A stretch of 64,000 nucleotides of DNA, taken from the NCBI RefSeq assembly GCF_030064125.1, contig NZ_CP125957.1:620001-684000 (forward strand), written 5' to 3'. The stretch is from Pseudomonas sp. G2-4 (GTDB lineage: Bacteria; Pseudomonadota; Gammaproteobacteria; Pseudomonadales; Pseudomonadaceae). Below the pieces are notes generated by a model. The model was given only the letters and a program-made list of their open reading frames with translations, made no database searches and was not told where the DNA came from. A program made the position numbers and the translations under genes. This document shows, one piece after another, positions 56,542-64,000 of this stretch (the stretch's first letter is position 1; each line of letters begins with the position of its first letter).

Positions 56542-56613
56542 AGCTACAAGCTGCAAGTAGAAGCGGTTACCCGGATACCAGGTTCACCTGCTTTTTTCTT
56601 GCAGCTTGTCGCT
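56542..56613. repeat. inverted repeat between prkA and yeaH
   Basis: AGCTACAAGCTGCAAG at 56542-56557 pairs with CTTGCAGCTTGTCGCT at 56598-56613 (15 of 16). It lies in the 119-bp operon spacer, so the stem would form in the mRNA. The sequence resembles the CTTGCAGCTTG-type repeats of other Pseudomonas spacers. Confidence 0.7.
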
Positions 56614-56630
56614 TATAGCTTGCCGCTGCT

Positions 56631-58553
56631 TCACTGCGATTTCCGGACCCGCAGGTACCACTCGGAGAGCAGCCGTACCTGTTTGTCGGTGTAGCCACGT
56701 TCGACCATGCGTGTGACGAAGTCGTTGTGTTTTTGCTGGTCCTCCTTGCTGGCCTTGGCATTGAAGCTGATGACGGGCAGCAGGTCTTCGGTGTTGGAGA
56801 ACATTTTCTTCTCGATCACCACCCGCAGCTTTTCATAGCTGAGCCAGGTTGGATTCTTGCCGTTGTTATTGGCGCGGGCCCGCAACACGAAGTTGACGAT
56901 TTCGTTACGGAAATCTTTCGGATTGCTGATGCCAGCCGGTTTCTCGATTTTTTCCAGCTCCTCGTTTAGCGCTACGCGGTTGAGGATTTCGCCGGTTTCC
57001 GGATCGCGGTATTCCTGGTCCTGGATCCAGAAGTCTGCGTACAGCACGTAGCGGTCGAAGATGTTCTGGCCGTATTCGCTGTAGGACTCCAGGTAGGCGG
57101 TCTGGATTTCCTTGCCGATGAACTCGATGTAGCGCGGGGCCAGGTATTCCTTGAGGAATCGCAAGTAACGCTCGCGGGTTTCCGCCTGGAACTGTTCTTG
57201 TTCGATCTGCTGTTCCAGCACGTACAGCAGATGAACCGGGTTGGCGGCGATCTCATGGGGGTCGAAGTTGAAGACCTTGGAGAGGATCTTGAACGCGAAA
57301 CGTGTAGACAGGCCGTTCATGCCTTCATCGACCCCTGCGTTGTCGCGGTACTCCTGGATCGATTTGGCCTTCGGATCGGTGTCCTTGAGGTTTTCACCGT
57401 CATACACCCGCATCTTCGAATAGATATTGGAGTTTTCCGGCTCCTTGAGGCGCGACAGCACGGTGAACTGGGCGAGCATCTTCAGCGTGTCGGGGGCGCA
57501 GTGGGCCTTGGACAGTGAGCTGTTGAACAGCAGCTTGTCGTAGATCTTCACCTCGTCGGTCACGCGCAGGCAGTACGGTACCTTGACGATGTAGATCCGG
57601 TCGATGAAGGCTTCGTTGTTTTTGTTGTTGCGGAAGGTATGCCATTCCGACTCGTTGGAGTGGGCCAGCAGGATCCCGGTGAACGGAATGGCCCCCAGGC
57701 CCTCGGTGCTGTTGTAGTTGCCTTCCTGGGTTGCGGTCAGCAGGGGGTGCAGCACCTTGATGGGCGCCTTGAACATCTCGACGAATTCCATCAGGCCCTG
57801 GTTGGCCCGGCACAGTGCGCCAGAATAGCTGTAGGCGTCGGCGTCGTTCTGTGGGAATTCTTCCAGTTTGCGGATATCGACTTTACCCACCAGGGCGGAA
57901 ATGTCCTGGTTGTTTTCGTCCCCCGGTTCAGTCTTGGCCACCGCGATCTGGTTGAGGATCGAAGGGTAGAGCTTGACCACCCGGAACTGACTGATGTCGC
58001 CGCCGAACTCGGAAAGGCGCTTGGTGGCCCATGGCGACATGATGGTACTGAGGTAGCGGCGTGGAATACCGAAGTCTTCTTCGAGGATCGCGCCGTCCTC
58101 GGTGGCGTTGAACAACCCCAGGGGCGATTCGAACACCGGTGAGCCCTTGATCGCATAGAAGGGCACTTTCTCGATCAGTTGCTTGAGCTTTTCGGCCAGG
58201 GACGATTTACCGCCACCTACGGGGCCGAGCAGATAGAGGATTTGCTTCTTCTCTTCCAGGCCTTGGGCGGCGTGGCGGAAATAGGACACGATCTGGTCGA
58301 TGCATTCTTCCATCCCGTGGAAGTCCTCAAAGGCCGGATAGCGGCGAATCACCTTGTTGGAGAAGATCCGCGAGAGCCTCGAGTTGGCCGAGGTATCCAG
58401 CAGTTCCGGTTCTCCGATTGCCAGCAACAGACGCTCCGCCGCGGATGCATAGGCACTGCGGTCCTGCTTGCAGAGTTCGAGGTATTCCTGCAGCGAGTAT
58501 TCCTCCTGCCGCGTGGACTCGAAACGTTGCTGGAAGTGGCTAAAAATGCTCAT
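56631..58553 (-). CDS. prkA: PrkA/YeaG serine protein kinase
   Basis: The 640-residue protein has an AAA+-like N-terminal domain with Walker A (LLGPVGGGKSSLAEK near residue 110) and a C-terminal PrkA kinase domain. E. coli YeaG and Bacillus PrkA are Ser/Thr kinases linked to stress survival. GAGG precedes the ATG. It is the first gene of the operon with yeaH and ycgB. I see no clear -24/-12 promoter in its 300-bp upstream gap. Confidence 0.94.
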   Translation of the reverse strand: MSIFSHFQQRFESTRQEEYSLQEYLELCKQDRSAYASAAERLLLAIGEPELLDTSANSRLSRIFSNKVIRRYPAFEDFHGMEECIDQIVSYFRHAAQGLEEKKQILYLLGPVGGGKSSLAEKLKQLIEKVPFYAIKGSPVFESPLGLFNATEDGAILEEDFGIPRRYLSTIMSPWATKRLSEFGGDISQFRVVKLYPSILNQIAVAKTEPGDENNQDISALVGKVDIRKLEEFPQNDADAYSYSGALCRANQGLMEFVEMFKAPIKVLHPLLTATQEGNYNSTEGLGAIPFTGILLAHSNESEWHTFRNNKNNEAFIDRIYIVKVPYCLRVTDEVKIYDKLLFNSSLSKAHCAPDTLKMLAQFTVLSRLKEPENSNIYSKMRVYDGENLKDTDPKAKSIQEYRDNAGVDEGMNGLSTRFAFKILSKVFNFDPHEIAANPVHLLYVLEQQIEQEQFQAETRERYLRFLKEYLAPRYIEFIGKEIQTAYLESYSEYGQNIFDRYVLYADFWIQDQEYRDPETGEILNRVALNEELEKIEKPAGISNPKDFRNEIVNFVLRARANNNGKNPTWLSYEKLRVVIEKKMFSNTEDLLPVISFNAKASKEDQQKHNDFVTRMVERGYTDKQVRLLSEWYLRVRKSQ

Positions 58554-58852
58554 GACGTCACCTCGCTCGATACGTGGAGCCGGTGGCGGATCAATCAGTC
58601 GATGCTGGTCGGCCGCTGGGAACCCAGCTGCCGCTTACCCCCCAGAATGCTTCCAGGAATACAGACTCCTGAACGCTTACTCCCGATGACCCGTGCGCCG
58701 GTGTACCGGCTCTCCCCTGTTTTGGATGGCCTGTGGCTAAGGATAGTTCGGAATCGGAGAGGTAAAGGTGGAATGCGTAATTAGTTATGGCAGACCGTTC
58801 GTCTGCCAGCGTCCAAGCCCACGGTTCACGTGGGCTTGGACGGCATAAAAAA
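58554..58852. other. spacer between glpE and prkA
   Basis: About 300 bp without a gene hold the prkA promoter region and two adjacent inverted repeats: GGCAGAC-CGTTC-GTCTGCC (58789-58807) and GTCCAAGCCCACG-GTTCA with its complement (58811-58841). The second may end the glpE transcript but has no T run. Confidence 0.65.
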
Positions 58853-59182
58853 TTATTCCTGATTGCCTTGAGCTGTTTCTGAAGGATAAATCGTGCGCCA
58901 CAGCTCAAAACCGCCGTCCAGGCTGTAGACGTCGCTGAAGCCTTGGCTGATCAGATAGCCGGCTGCGCTCTGGCTGGAGTTGCCGTGATAGCAGACCACG
59001 ACGGTAGGCGCATCGAGATCGGCGGCGCGGATGAAATCGGCGATTGAAAGATTATCCAGGTGTTTCGAGCCCGGGATATGGTTAGCCGCGTAAGTCTGAG
59101 GGTCGCGCACATCGACGACGACAGCGCCTTGTTCACGCAGAGCCTGGGCCTGTTCCGGGGGAATACGCTTGAATTCGGTCAT
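58853..59182 (-). CDS. glpE: thiosulfate sulfurtransferase GlpE (rhodanese)
   Basis: The 109-residue single rhodanese domain has the active-site loop CYHGNSS with Cys64. The N-terminal block [20 protein letters not shown] is standard. It transfers sulfur from thiosulfate to cyanide or thiols in the cytosol. It stands 33 bp after apaH on the same strand and may be co-transcribed with apaG-apaH. Confidence 0.94.
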   Translation of the reverse strand: MTEFKRIPPEQAQALREQGAVVVDVRDPQTYAANHIPGSKHLDNLSIADFIRAADLDAPTVVVCYHGNSSQSAAGYLISQGFSDVYSLDGGFELWRTIYPSETAQGNQE

Positions 59183-59215
59183 ATAAAGCTCCTGTAGCCT
59201 GAAACGCGGCGCCGA

Positions 59216-60091
59216 TTAAACGGTGGTGGTCGCCGCCAATGGTGCGGTGGTCGGGTGATGGGGTTTGGCGTGACCCTGCTCGTCGCAATCGCAACGCAGT
59301 TGCTCACCGGTGTCGACGTTCATCAGCGTCATCGCGCTGCCCCAGACGCAGCCGGTATCCAGGGCGAAAACCCCGGGTTCGTCGCTTTGGCCTTCGAGCG
59401 CCGCCCAGTGACCGAAAATGATTTTCAAGTGACGGGTCTTGCGTTCCTTGTGCTTGAACCAGGGCGCATAGCCAGGCGGGGCCGTTTCGATGCCTTCCTT
59501 GCTCTTGAGATCAAGCTTGCCATCGCGAGTGCAGAAGCGCATGCGGGTGAAATAATTGGTAATGACTCGAAGGCGCGCGGCGCCCGTTAGGTCGCTGTCC
59601 CATTTGACTGGCTCGTTGCCATACATGCCATCCAGATAGGGCGCGAACAGGTTGTCGTCACGCAACGCCTGTTCAACCTCGGCGGCACACTTGAGCGCCT
59701 TGCGCACGGACCATTGGGGTGGGATGCCGGCATGAACCAGCGCCAGGTTACGTTGCTCGTCGTAGTGCATGAGTTTTTGCTGGCGCAGCCATTCCAGCAG
59801 TTCAACGCAATCGGGGGCGTTGAGAATTTCGCTCAGAGTATCGGATTTTTTCAGGCGCTCGATGTTCTGCCAGGCAGCCAGCAGGTGCAGGTCGTGGTTG
59901 CCGAGCACGCAGACCAGCGACTGGCGGATGCCATAGAGAAAACGCAAGGTCTCAAGCGATTGCGGGCCACGGTTGACCAGATCACCCACCAGCCACAGCG
60001 TATCTTTTTGCGGATCGAAGGCGACCCGTTCCAGCAGGCACTTGAGTGGATCGAGGCAGCCTTGCAGGTCGCCGACCGCATACGTGGCCAT
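59216..60091 (-). CDS. apaH: symmetrical bis(5'-nucleosyl)-tetraphosphatase
   Basis: The 291-residue metallophosphatase splits Ap4A into two ADP. The motifs [22 protein letters not shown] and GNHDLHLLA are all present. Its start overlaps the apaG stop by 1 nt. The C-terminal tail after residue 270 ([18 protein letters not shown]) is longer and less ordered than the E. coli protein. Confidence 0.96.
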   Translation of the reverse strand: MATYAVGDLQGCLDPLKCLLERVAFDPQKDTLWLVGDLVNRGPQSLETLRFLYGIRQSLVCVLGNHDLHLLAAWQNIERLKKSDTLSEILNAPDCVELLEWLRQQKLMHYDEQRNLALVHAGIPPQWSVRKALKCAAEVEQALRDDNLFAPYLDGMYGNEPVKWDSDLTGAARLRVITNYFTRMRFCTRDGKLDLKSKEGIETAPPGYAPWFKHKERKTRHLKIIFGHWAALEGQSDEPGVFALDTGCVWGSAMTLMNVDTGEQLRCDCDEQGHAKPHHPTTAPLAATTTV

Positions 60092-60471
60092 CAGTGCAAA
60101 GCTCCGGGCACCGCCAGGCGAAAGGGCTTGATGATGGCGTCGAAGCGTTTGCCGTCCTCGGCCAGCATCTGGTAGGTGCCCTGCATGGTGCCGACCTTGG
60201 TCGTCATCACCGTGCCGCTGCTATAGCTGTGGCTTTTACCGACGTCGATCAACGGTTGCTGACCGACGACCCCTTCGCCGCGCACTTCTTCGACATGCCC
60301 ATCGCCGTCTGTGATGACCCAGTGCCGCGACAGCAGCCTGGCTGGCAAAGAGCCGTTATTGCGCACAGTAATGTTGTAGGCAAAGGCGAAACGGTTATGT
60401 TCGGGTTGCGATTGTTCTGCCAGAAAGCGGGTGGTGACGCTGACGTCGACCTGATAACGAGGATCAGACAT
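60091..60471 (-). CDS. apaG: ApaG domain protein
   Basis: The 126-residue beta-sandwich protein [20 protein letters not shown] has the family blocks [22 protein letters not shown] and GTMQGTYQM. Its function is uncertain; the family is linked to cobalt/magnesium response. It is coupled to apaH and lies 114 bp after rsmA. Confidence 0.94.
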   Translation of the reverse strand: MSDPRYQVDVSVTTRFLAEQSQPEHNRFAFAYNITVRNNGSLPARLLSRHWVITDGDGHVEEVRGEGVVGQQPLIDVGKSHSYSSGTVMTTKVGTMQGTYQMLAEDGKRFDAIIKPFRLAVPGALH

Positions 60472-60585
60472 GCAAGAAGGCCTTAAAAGCGAAGCGGGAC
60501 GCGGGCGTAGCTGACGAAGTCAGTCTAGGCCAAGTATCGGGTAGTAGACCAGAGTAGCGTCCCACCCGATAGGGATCATCGTCCG

Positions 60586-61404
60586 TCAGCTGGCGTCGGC
60601 TTGCGGCGCAACCTGTTCGCTGAGCTTGTCGGCCAGGCGCACGAAAGCCGCCAGGTCCAATTGCTCGGGGCGCAGGCTGCCGTCGACGCCAGTGGCTTCG
60701 ATTTCGGCGCTGCTGAGCAGTAGTTTCAAGGTGTTGCGCAGGGTTTTGCGACGCTGGTTGAACGCTTCGCGTACCACGCGCTCCAGCAGCCGGTGATCCT
60801 TGGCCGGGTGCGGCAGGACCGCATGGGGCACCAGGCGGACGATGGCCGAATCGACTTTCGGCGGTGGGTTGAACGCACCTGGACCAACATTGAACAGGTG
60901 TTCGACCCGGCAATGGTACTGGACCATGATCGACAGGCGGCCCCAATCACCACCACCAGGGCCGGCGGCGAGACGCTCGACCACTTCCTTCTGCAACATG
61001 AAATGCATGTCGCGGATCAGGCCTGCGTTGCTCAGCAGGTGGAAGATCAGGGGCGTGGAGATGTTGTACGGCAGGTTCCCGACCACTCGCAGGCTGTTCG
61101 GCGCGGCGTTCAGGCTGTTGAAATCGAACTTCAGCGCATCGCCCTGGTGCAGGTTGAAATTGCTCTTGCCGGCGAATTGTTGGTTAAGGATCGGGACCAG
61201 ATCCTTGTCCAGTTCCACTACGTCCAGTTGCGCGCCGCTGTCGAGCAAGCCTTCGGTCAGGGCACCCTGGCCCGGCCCGATTTCCAGCAGGCGATCAGTG
61301 GGTTTGGCATTGATGGAGCGCAGGATGTGATCGATCACGCCAGGGTCATGCAGGAAGTTCTGGCCAAAGCGCTTGCGCGCGCGGTGTTGGTATTGCTCGG
61401 TCAT
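60586..61404 (-). CDS. rsmA: 16S rRNA dimethyladenosine transferase
   Basis: The 272-residue KsgA-type methyltransferase dimethylates A1518 and A1519 of 16S rRNA. SAM motif [15 protein letters not shown] and catalytic motif NLPYNIST are intact, and the opening [13 protein letters not shown] is diagnostic. Its start overlaps the pdxA stop by 4 nt. Confidence 0.97.
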   Translation of the reverse strand: MTEQYQHRARKRFGQNFLHDPGVIDHILRSINAKPTDRLLEIGPGQGALTEGLLDSGAQLDVVELDKDLVPILNQQFAGKSNFNLHQGDALKFDFNSLNAAPNSLRVVGNLPYNISTPLIFHLLSNAGLIRDMHFMLQKEVVERLAAGPGGGDWGRLSIMVQYHCRVEHLFNVGPGAFNPPPKVDSAIVRLVPHAVLPHPAKDHRLLERVVREAFNQRRKTLRNTLKLLLSSAEIEATGVDGSLRPEQLDLAAFVRLADKLSEQVAPQADAS

Positions 61405-62390
61405 AAACGGGTCTCGGCCATCTGGTAGGCGGTTTCCAGGGCGACTTGCAGGCTGCCGGTATCGATTCTGCCGCTGCCGGCCAGATCCAGGGCGGTGCCA
61501 TGGTCCACCGACGTGCGGATGATCGGCAGGCCCAGCGTCACGTTGACGGCCGCGCCGAAGCCTTTGTACTTCAGCACGGGCAGGCCCTGGTCGTGATACA
61601 TCGCCAGCACCGCGTCGCAGTGCTCCAGGTATTTGGGGGTAAACAGAGTGTCGGCGGGCAGCGGGCCACGAAGGTCCATGCCCTCGCTGCGCAAGCGCTC
61701 CAATGTAGGTTCTATGATGTCGATTTCTTCGCGGCCCAAGTGTCCGCCTTCACCGGCATGGGGGTTGAGCCCGCACACCAGGATACGGGGCCGGGCGATG
61801 CCGAACTTTTCCCGCAGGTCGGCATGCAGGATCCGTGTGACCCGCTCCAGGCGTTCCGGGGTGATGGCGTCGGCGATGTCCCGCAAGGGCAGGTGAGTGG
61901 TCACCAGGGCCACGCGCAGGCCGCGAGTGGCGAGCATCATCACCACTTGTGCGGTGTGGGTCAGGTCTGCCAGGAACTCGGTATGCCCAGAGAAGGCAAT
62001 CCCGGACTCGTTGATCACGCCTTTGTGCACCGGCGCGGTGATCATGCCGGCGAAAGCCCCGTCCAGGCAGCCCTGGCCAGCGCGGGTCAGGGTATCGAGG
62101 ACGAATCTCGCGTTGGCCTTGTCCAATTGCCCGGTAACCACCGGAGCGCCCAAAGGTGTATCCCAGACATACAGGCTGTTAGCGGGCGCCGGGATGTCCG
62201 GCCAGGCGTTCGGCAAGACCGGTAGCAGGTTGACGACCACCCCCAGCTGCGCGGCCCGCTCAAGGAGCAGGTCGCGGCTGGTGATAGCAATCAGGGGATG
62301 TGGCTGGGGTTGCGAGGCGAGCAGCAGGCACAGGTCGGGACCAATGCCAGCGGGCTCGCCGGGTGTCAGCGCGAAACGCTTGGGTTTCAC
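61401..62390 (-). CDS. pdxA: 4-hydroxythreonine-4-phosphate dehydrogenase
   Basis: The 329-residue enzyme of pyridoxal phosphate synthesis has the blocks [38 protein letters not shown] and [15 protein letters not shown], which supply the metal and substrate residues. It overlaps surA and rsmA by 4 nt each, part of a tightly packed chain. Confidence 0.97.
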   Translation of the reverse strand: MKPKRFALTPGEPAGIGPDLCLLLASQPQPHPLIAITSRDLLLERAAQLGVVVNLLPVLPNAWPDIPAPANSLYVWDTPLGAPVVTGQLDKANARFVLDTLTRAGQGCLDGAFAGMITAPVHKGVINESGIAFSGHTEFLADLTHTAQVVMMLATRGLRVALVTTHLPLRDIADAITPERLERVTRILHADLREKFGIARPRILVCGLNPHAGEGGHLGREEIDIIEPTLERLRSEGMDLRGPLPADTLFTPKYLEHCDAVLAMYHDQGLPVLKYKGFGAAVNVTLGLPIIRTSVDHGTALDLAGSGRIDTGSLQVALETAYQMAETRL

Positions 62391-63709
62391 TGTGCTGCCT
62401 GGTCTGCACCAGGGAGTTTGATTTCAACGTAGGCTTCGTCGCGAATCTGACGCAGCCAGGTTTGCAGCTCTTCGTCGTATTTGCGGTTACGCAGTACGGT
62501 CATCGCCTGTTGTTCGCGAGCCTGGGTGGTGCTGTCGGTGGCGCGACGGCCAAGGACTTCCAGCACGTGCCAGCCATAAGGGCTCTTGAACGGCTTGGAC
62601 AGCTGGCCTTGCGGCGTGTCGGCCATGACCTGGCGGAACTCGGGTACCAGAGCGTTTGGATCAACCCAATTCAGGTCGCCGCCGTTGAGCGCCGAACCCG
62701 GGTCTTCCGAGAAGCTCTTCGCCAGTTCGGCGAAGTCTTCGCCCGCTTCGATGCGCTCGTAGAGTTTCTCCGCCAGGCGCTTGGTTTCAGCTTCGCTGCG
62801 GATTTCACTTGGCTTGATCAGGATGTGGCGAACATGCACTTCGTCACGTACCTGGCTGCCACCACCACGCTTTTCCAGCACTTTGAGGATGATGAAACCG
62901 CCGGGCGTACGCGCTGGCTGGGTGATGTCACCTACCGCCATGGTGCTCAGTTCGCGGTCGAACGGCGGCGGCAGTTGGGCGGGTTTACGCCAGCCCATGT
63001 CGCCGCCTTCCAGGGCGTTGTCGCTGCCAGACTTGGCGATGGCCATCTGAGCGAAGTCGGCGCCTTGCTTGAGCTGTTGGTAGATGTCCATCGCCTGGCG
63101 GTAAGCCGTCTGGATCGCTTCGGAGTTGGCGCTTTCAGGTGTGGGGACCAGAATGTTCGCCAGGTGCAGCTCTTCGGAAAGCTGCATCTTGCCCAGGTCG
63201 GAGGCGAGGAAGTTTTTCACTTCCTGCTCGGACACCTGAATGCGTTCGGCTACACGACGCTGGCGCACACGGCTGATGACCATCTCGCGGCGGATCTGAT
63301 CGCGGGCGTCCTCATAAGAAAGGCCGTCGCGAGCCAGGGCGGCGCGGAACTGGTCGATGCTCATGTTATTGCGCTGGGCAATGGTGCCGACGGCCTGGTT
63401 CAGCTCTTCATCGGTGATGCGAATGCCGGAGCGTTCGCCGATCTGCAACTGCAGGTTTTCGACGATCAGGCGCTCGAGCACTTGTTGGCCCAGCACGCCC
63501 GGCGGCGGCAAGCCACCGCCGCGCTTGGCGATGGTTTGCTGCACCTCATGGACGCGTTGATCCAGCTGGCTCTGCATGACCACGTCGTTGTCGACGATGG
63601 CCACCACTCTATCGATGGACTGTACTGCGGCGTTGGCCGCAGTACCCAGGAACAGCGCGCCCAGCATCAGCGGGCGCAGACAATCAGAAAGCTTGATCTT
63701 CACGTTCAC
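62387..63709 (-). CDS. surA: periplasmic chaperone/peptidyl-prolyl isomerase SurA
   Basis: The 440-residue protein has a signal peptide ([14 protein letters not shown]), a chaperone N-domain ([20 protein letters not shown]) and two parvulin domains (about residues 175-275 and 285-385, the second opening [11 protein letters not shown]). It folds outer-membrane proteins including LptD. The start is a GTG at 63709, or a second GTG two codons on, inside the lptD 3' end. The overlap with lptD is 26 nt. Confidence 0.95.
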   Translation of the reverse strand: MNVKIKLSDCLRPLMLGALFLGTAANAAVQSIDRVVAIVDNDVVMQSQLDQRVHEVQQTIAKRGGGLPPPGVLGQQVLERLIVENLQLQIGERSGIRITDEELNQAVGTIAQRNNMSIDQFRAALARDGLSYEDARDQIRREMVISRVRQRRVAERIQVSEQEVKNFLASDLGKMQLSEELHLANILVPTPESANSEAIQTAYRQAMDIYQQLKQGADFAQMAIAKSGSDNALEGGDMGWRKPAQLPPPFDRELSTMAVGDITQPARTPGGFIILKVLEKRGGGSQVRDEVHVRHILIKPSEIRSEAETKRLAEKLYERIEAGEDFAELAKSFSEDPGSALNGGDLNWVDPNALVPEFRQVMADTPQGQLSKPFKSPYGWHVLEVLGRRATDSTTQAREQQAMTVLRNRKYDEELQTWLRQIRDEAYVEIKLPGADQAAQ

Positions 63710-64000
63710 GATAACCTTGGATGCCTTTGTCGAGGAAGCTCTCTACCTTGGCGCCGGTGAGGCCGCCGAGTCCCTTCAAAACAATTTGGAGGAAGATGCC
63801 GTGGTCGCCTTTTTCGTTTTCCGGGGCGGCTTGACTGAATTCTTCATAGTCGACCCAGTAACGGTTGATCAGGCGCAGTTTCCAGCAGCAGTTGTCGTAT
63901 TCGAAACCACCGAAGGCTTCTAGGGTACGGTTGCGGTTGTAGTCATACTGCCAGCGGCTGATCACGTTCCACTGCGGCACGACTGGCCAGATGACCGAGA
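63684..64000 (-). CDS. lptD: LPS-assembly protein LptD (C-terminal part)
   Basis: About 105 C-terminal residues are present, including [30 protein letters not shown], then [15 protein letters not shown] and [15 protein letters not shown]. The two adjacent Cys (Asp-Asn-Cys-Cys) match the C-terminal disulfide pair of LptD. It inserts LPS in the outer membrane. The 5' end lies beyond the window. It overlaps surA by 26 nt. Confidence 0.93.
   Translation of the reverse strand, partial: SVIWPVVPQWNVISRWQYDYNRNRTLEAFGGFEYDNCCWKLRLINRYWVDYEEFSQAAPENEKGDHGIFLQIVLKGLGGLTGAKVESFLDKGIQGYREREDQAF

Noticed and set aside
62300..63760. 486-codon frame antisense to surA
   Set aside because: surA has a signal peptide and two parvulin domains; the antisense frame has neither a domain nor a ribosome binding site.

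Overview
The window is core chromosome of a Pseudomonas from the fluorescens complex. The evidence is gene order, high-GC coding bias, and the two REP families scattered between genes (TGTGGGAGCGAGC... and TGGCGAGGGAGC...). From memory, long blocks follow the P. aeruginosa PAO1 order: glcB to bioD plus three acyl-CoA dehydrogenases (about PA0482-PA0508), and rmcA-rpoD-dnaG-rpsU-tsaD through to surA-lptD (about PA0575-PA0595). Between these blocks lies a pqqFABCDEM and davBA segment arranged as in P. putida. I see no prophage, insertion sequence, CRISPR array or integrative element.

Layout. 1-2.4 kb: a cut-off cNMP/CBS/DUF294 signalling protein and a stand-alone response regulator. 2.6-11.8 kb: malate synthase G, a GcvR-like double-ACT protein, RarD, the SrkA kinase, a Tat-exported PhoX phosphatase, ModE and ComF. 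11.9-16.5 kb: the overlapping biotin operon bioBFHCD, followed by a 98-residue flagellar-axial-like mini-protein. 17.2-24.6 kb: three paralogous acyl-CoA dehydrogenases with a membrane diguanylate cyclase between the first two. 24.56-24.77 kb: a GacA box and an RsmY-type sRNA, then a 52-residue YqaE/Pmp3 membrane peptide. 25.2-32.8 kb: PQQ biosynthesis. 32.9-35.4 kb: the first two enzymes of the lysine delta-aminovalerate pathway.

35.7-40.9 kb is the most accessory-looking part. It holds a frameshifted XRE regulator with a G9 tract, an Lrp/AsnC regulator, a 779-residue membrane-anchored protein of unknown function, a gene-poor AT-richer gap of about 630 bp, and a DAO-family oxidoreductase. 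41-49.5 kb: tRNA-Ile2(CAU), the multidomain c-di-GMP protein RmcA, and the macromolecular synthesis genes rpsU, dnaG and rpoD. 49.7-53.6 kb: tsaD, plsY, folB, folK and cca. 53.7-58.6 kb: the PrkA/YeaH/SpoVR stress operon. 58.8-64 kb: glpE, then the overlapping chain lptD-surA-pdxA-rsmA and apaG-apaH.

The most informative non-coding signals are these: a perfect GacA box before the sRNA; a TTGACA/TATGTT promoter abutting a PsrA-type operator before the first acyl-CoA dehydrogenase; a perfect CRP/Vfr-type palindrome before the diguanylate cyclase; two consensus DnaA boxes in a 210-bp gap; REP pairs that carry an embedded terminator-like hairpin; and the homopolymer frameshift. No wholly new system is evident. 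The best candidates for unexplained biology are the rod-domain mini-protein, the 779-residue orphan, and the DnaA-box cluster.
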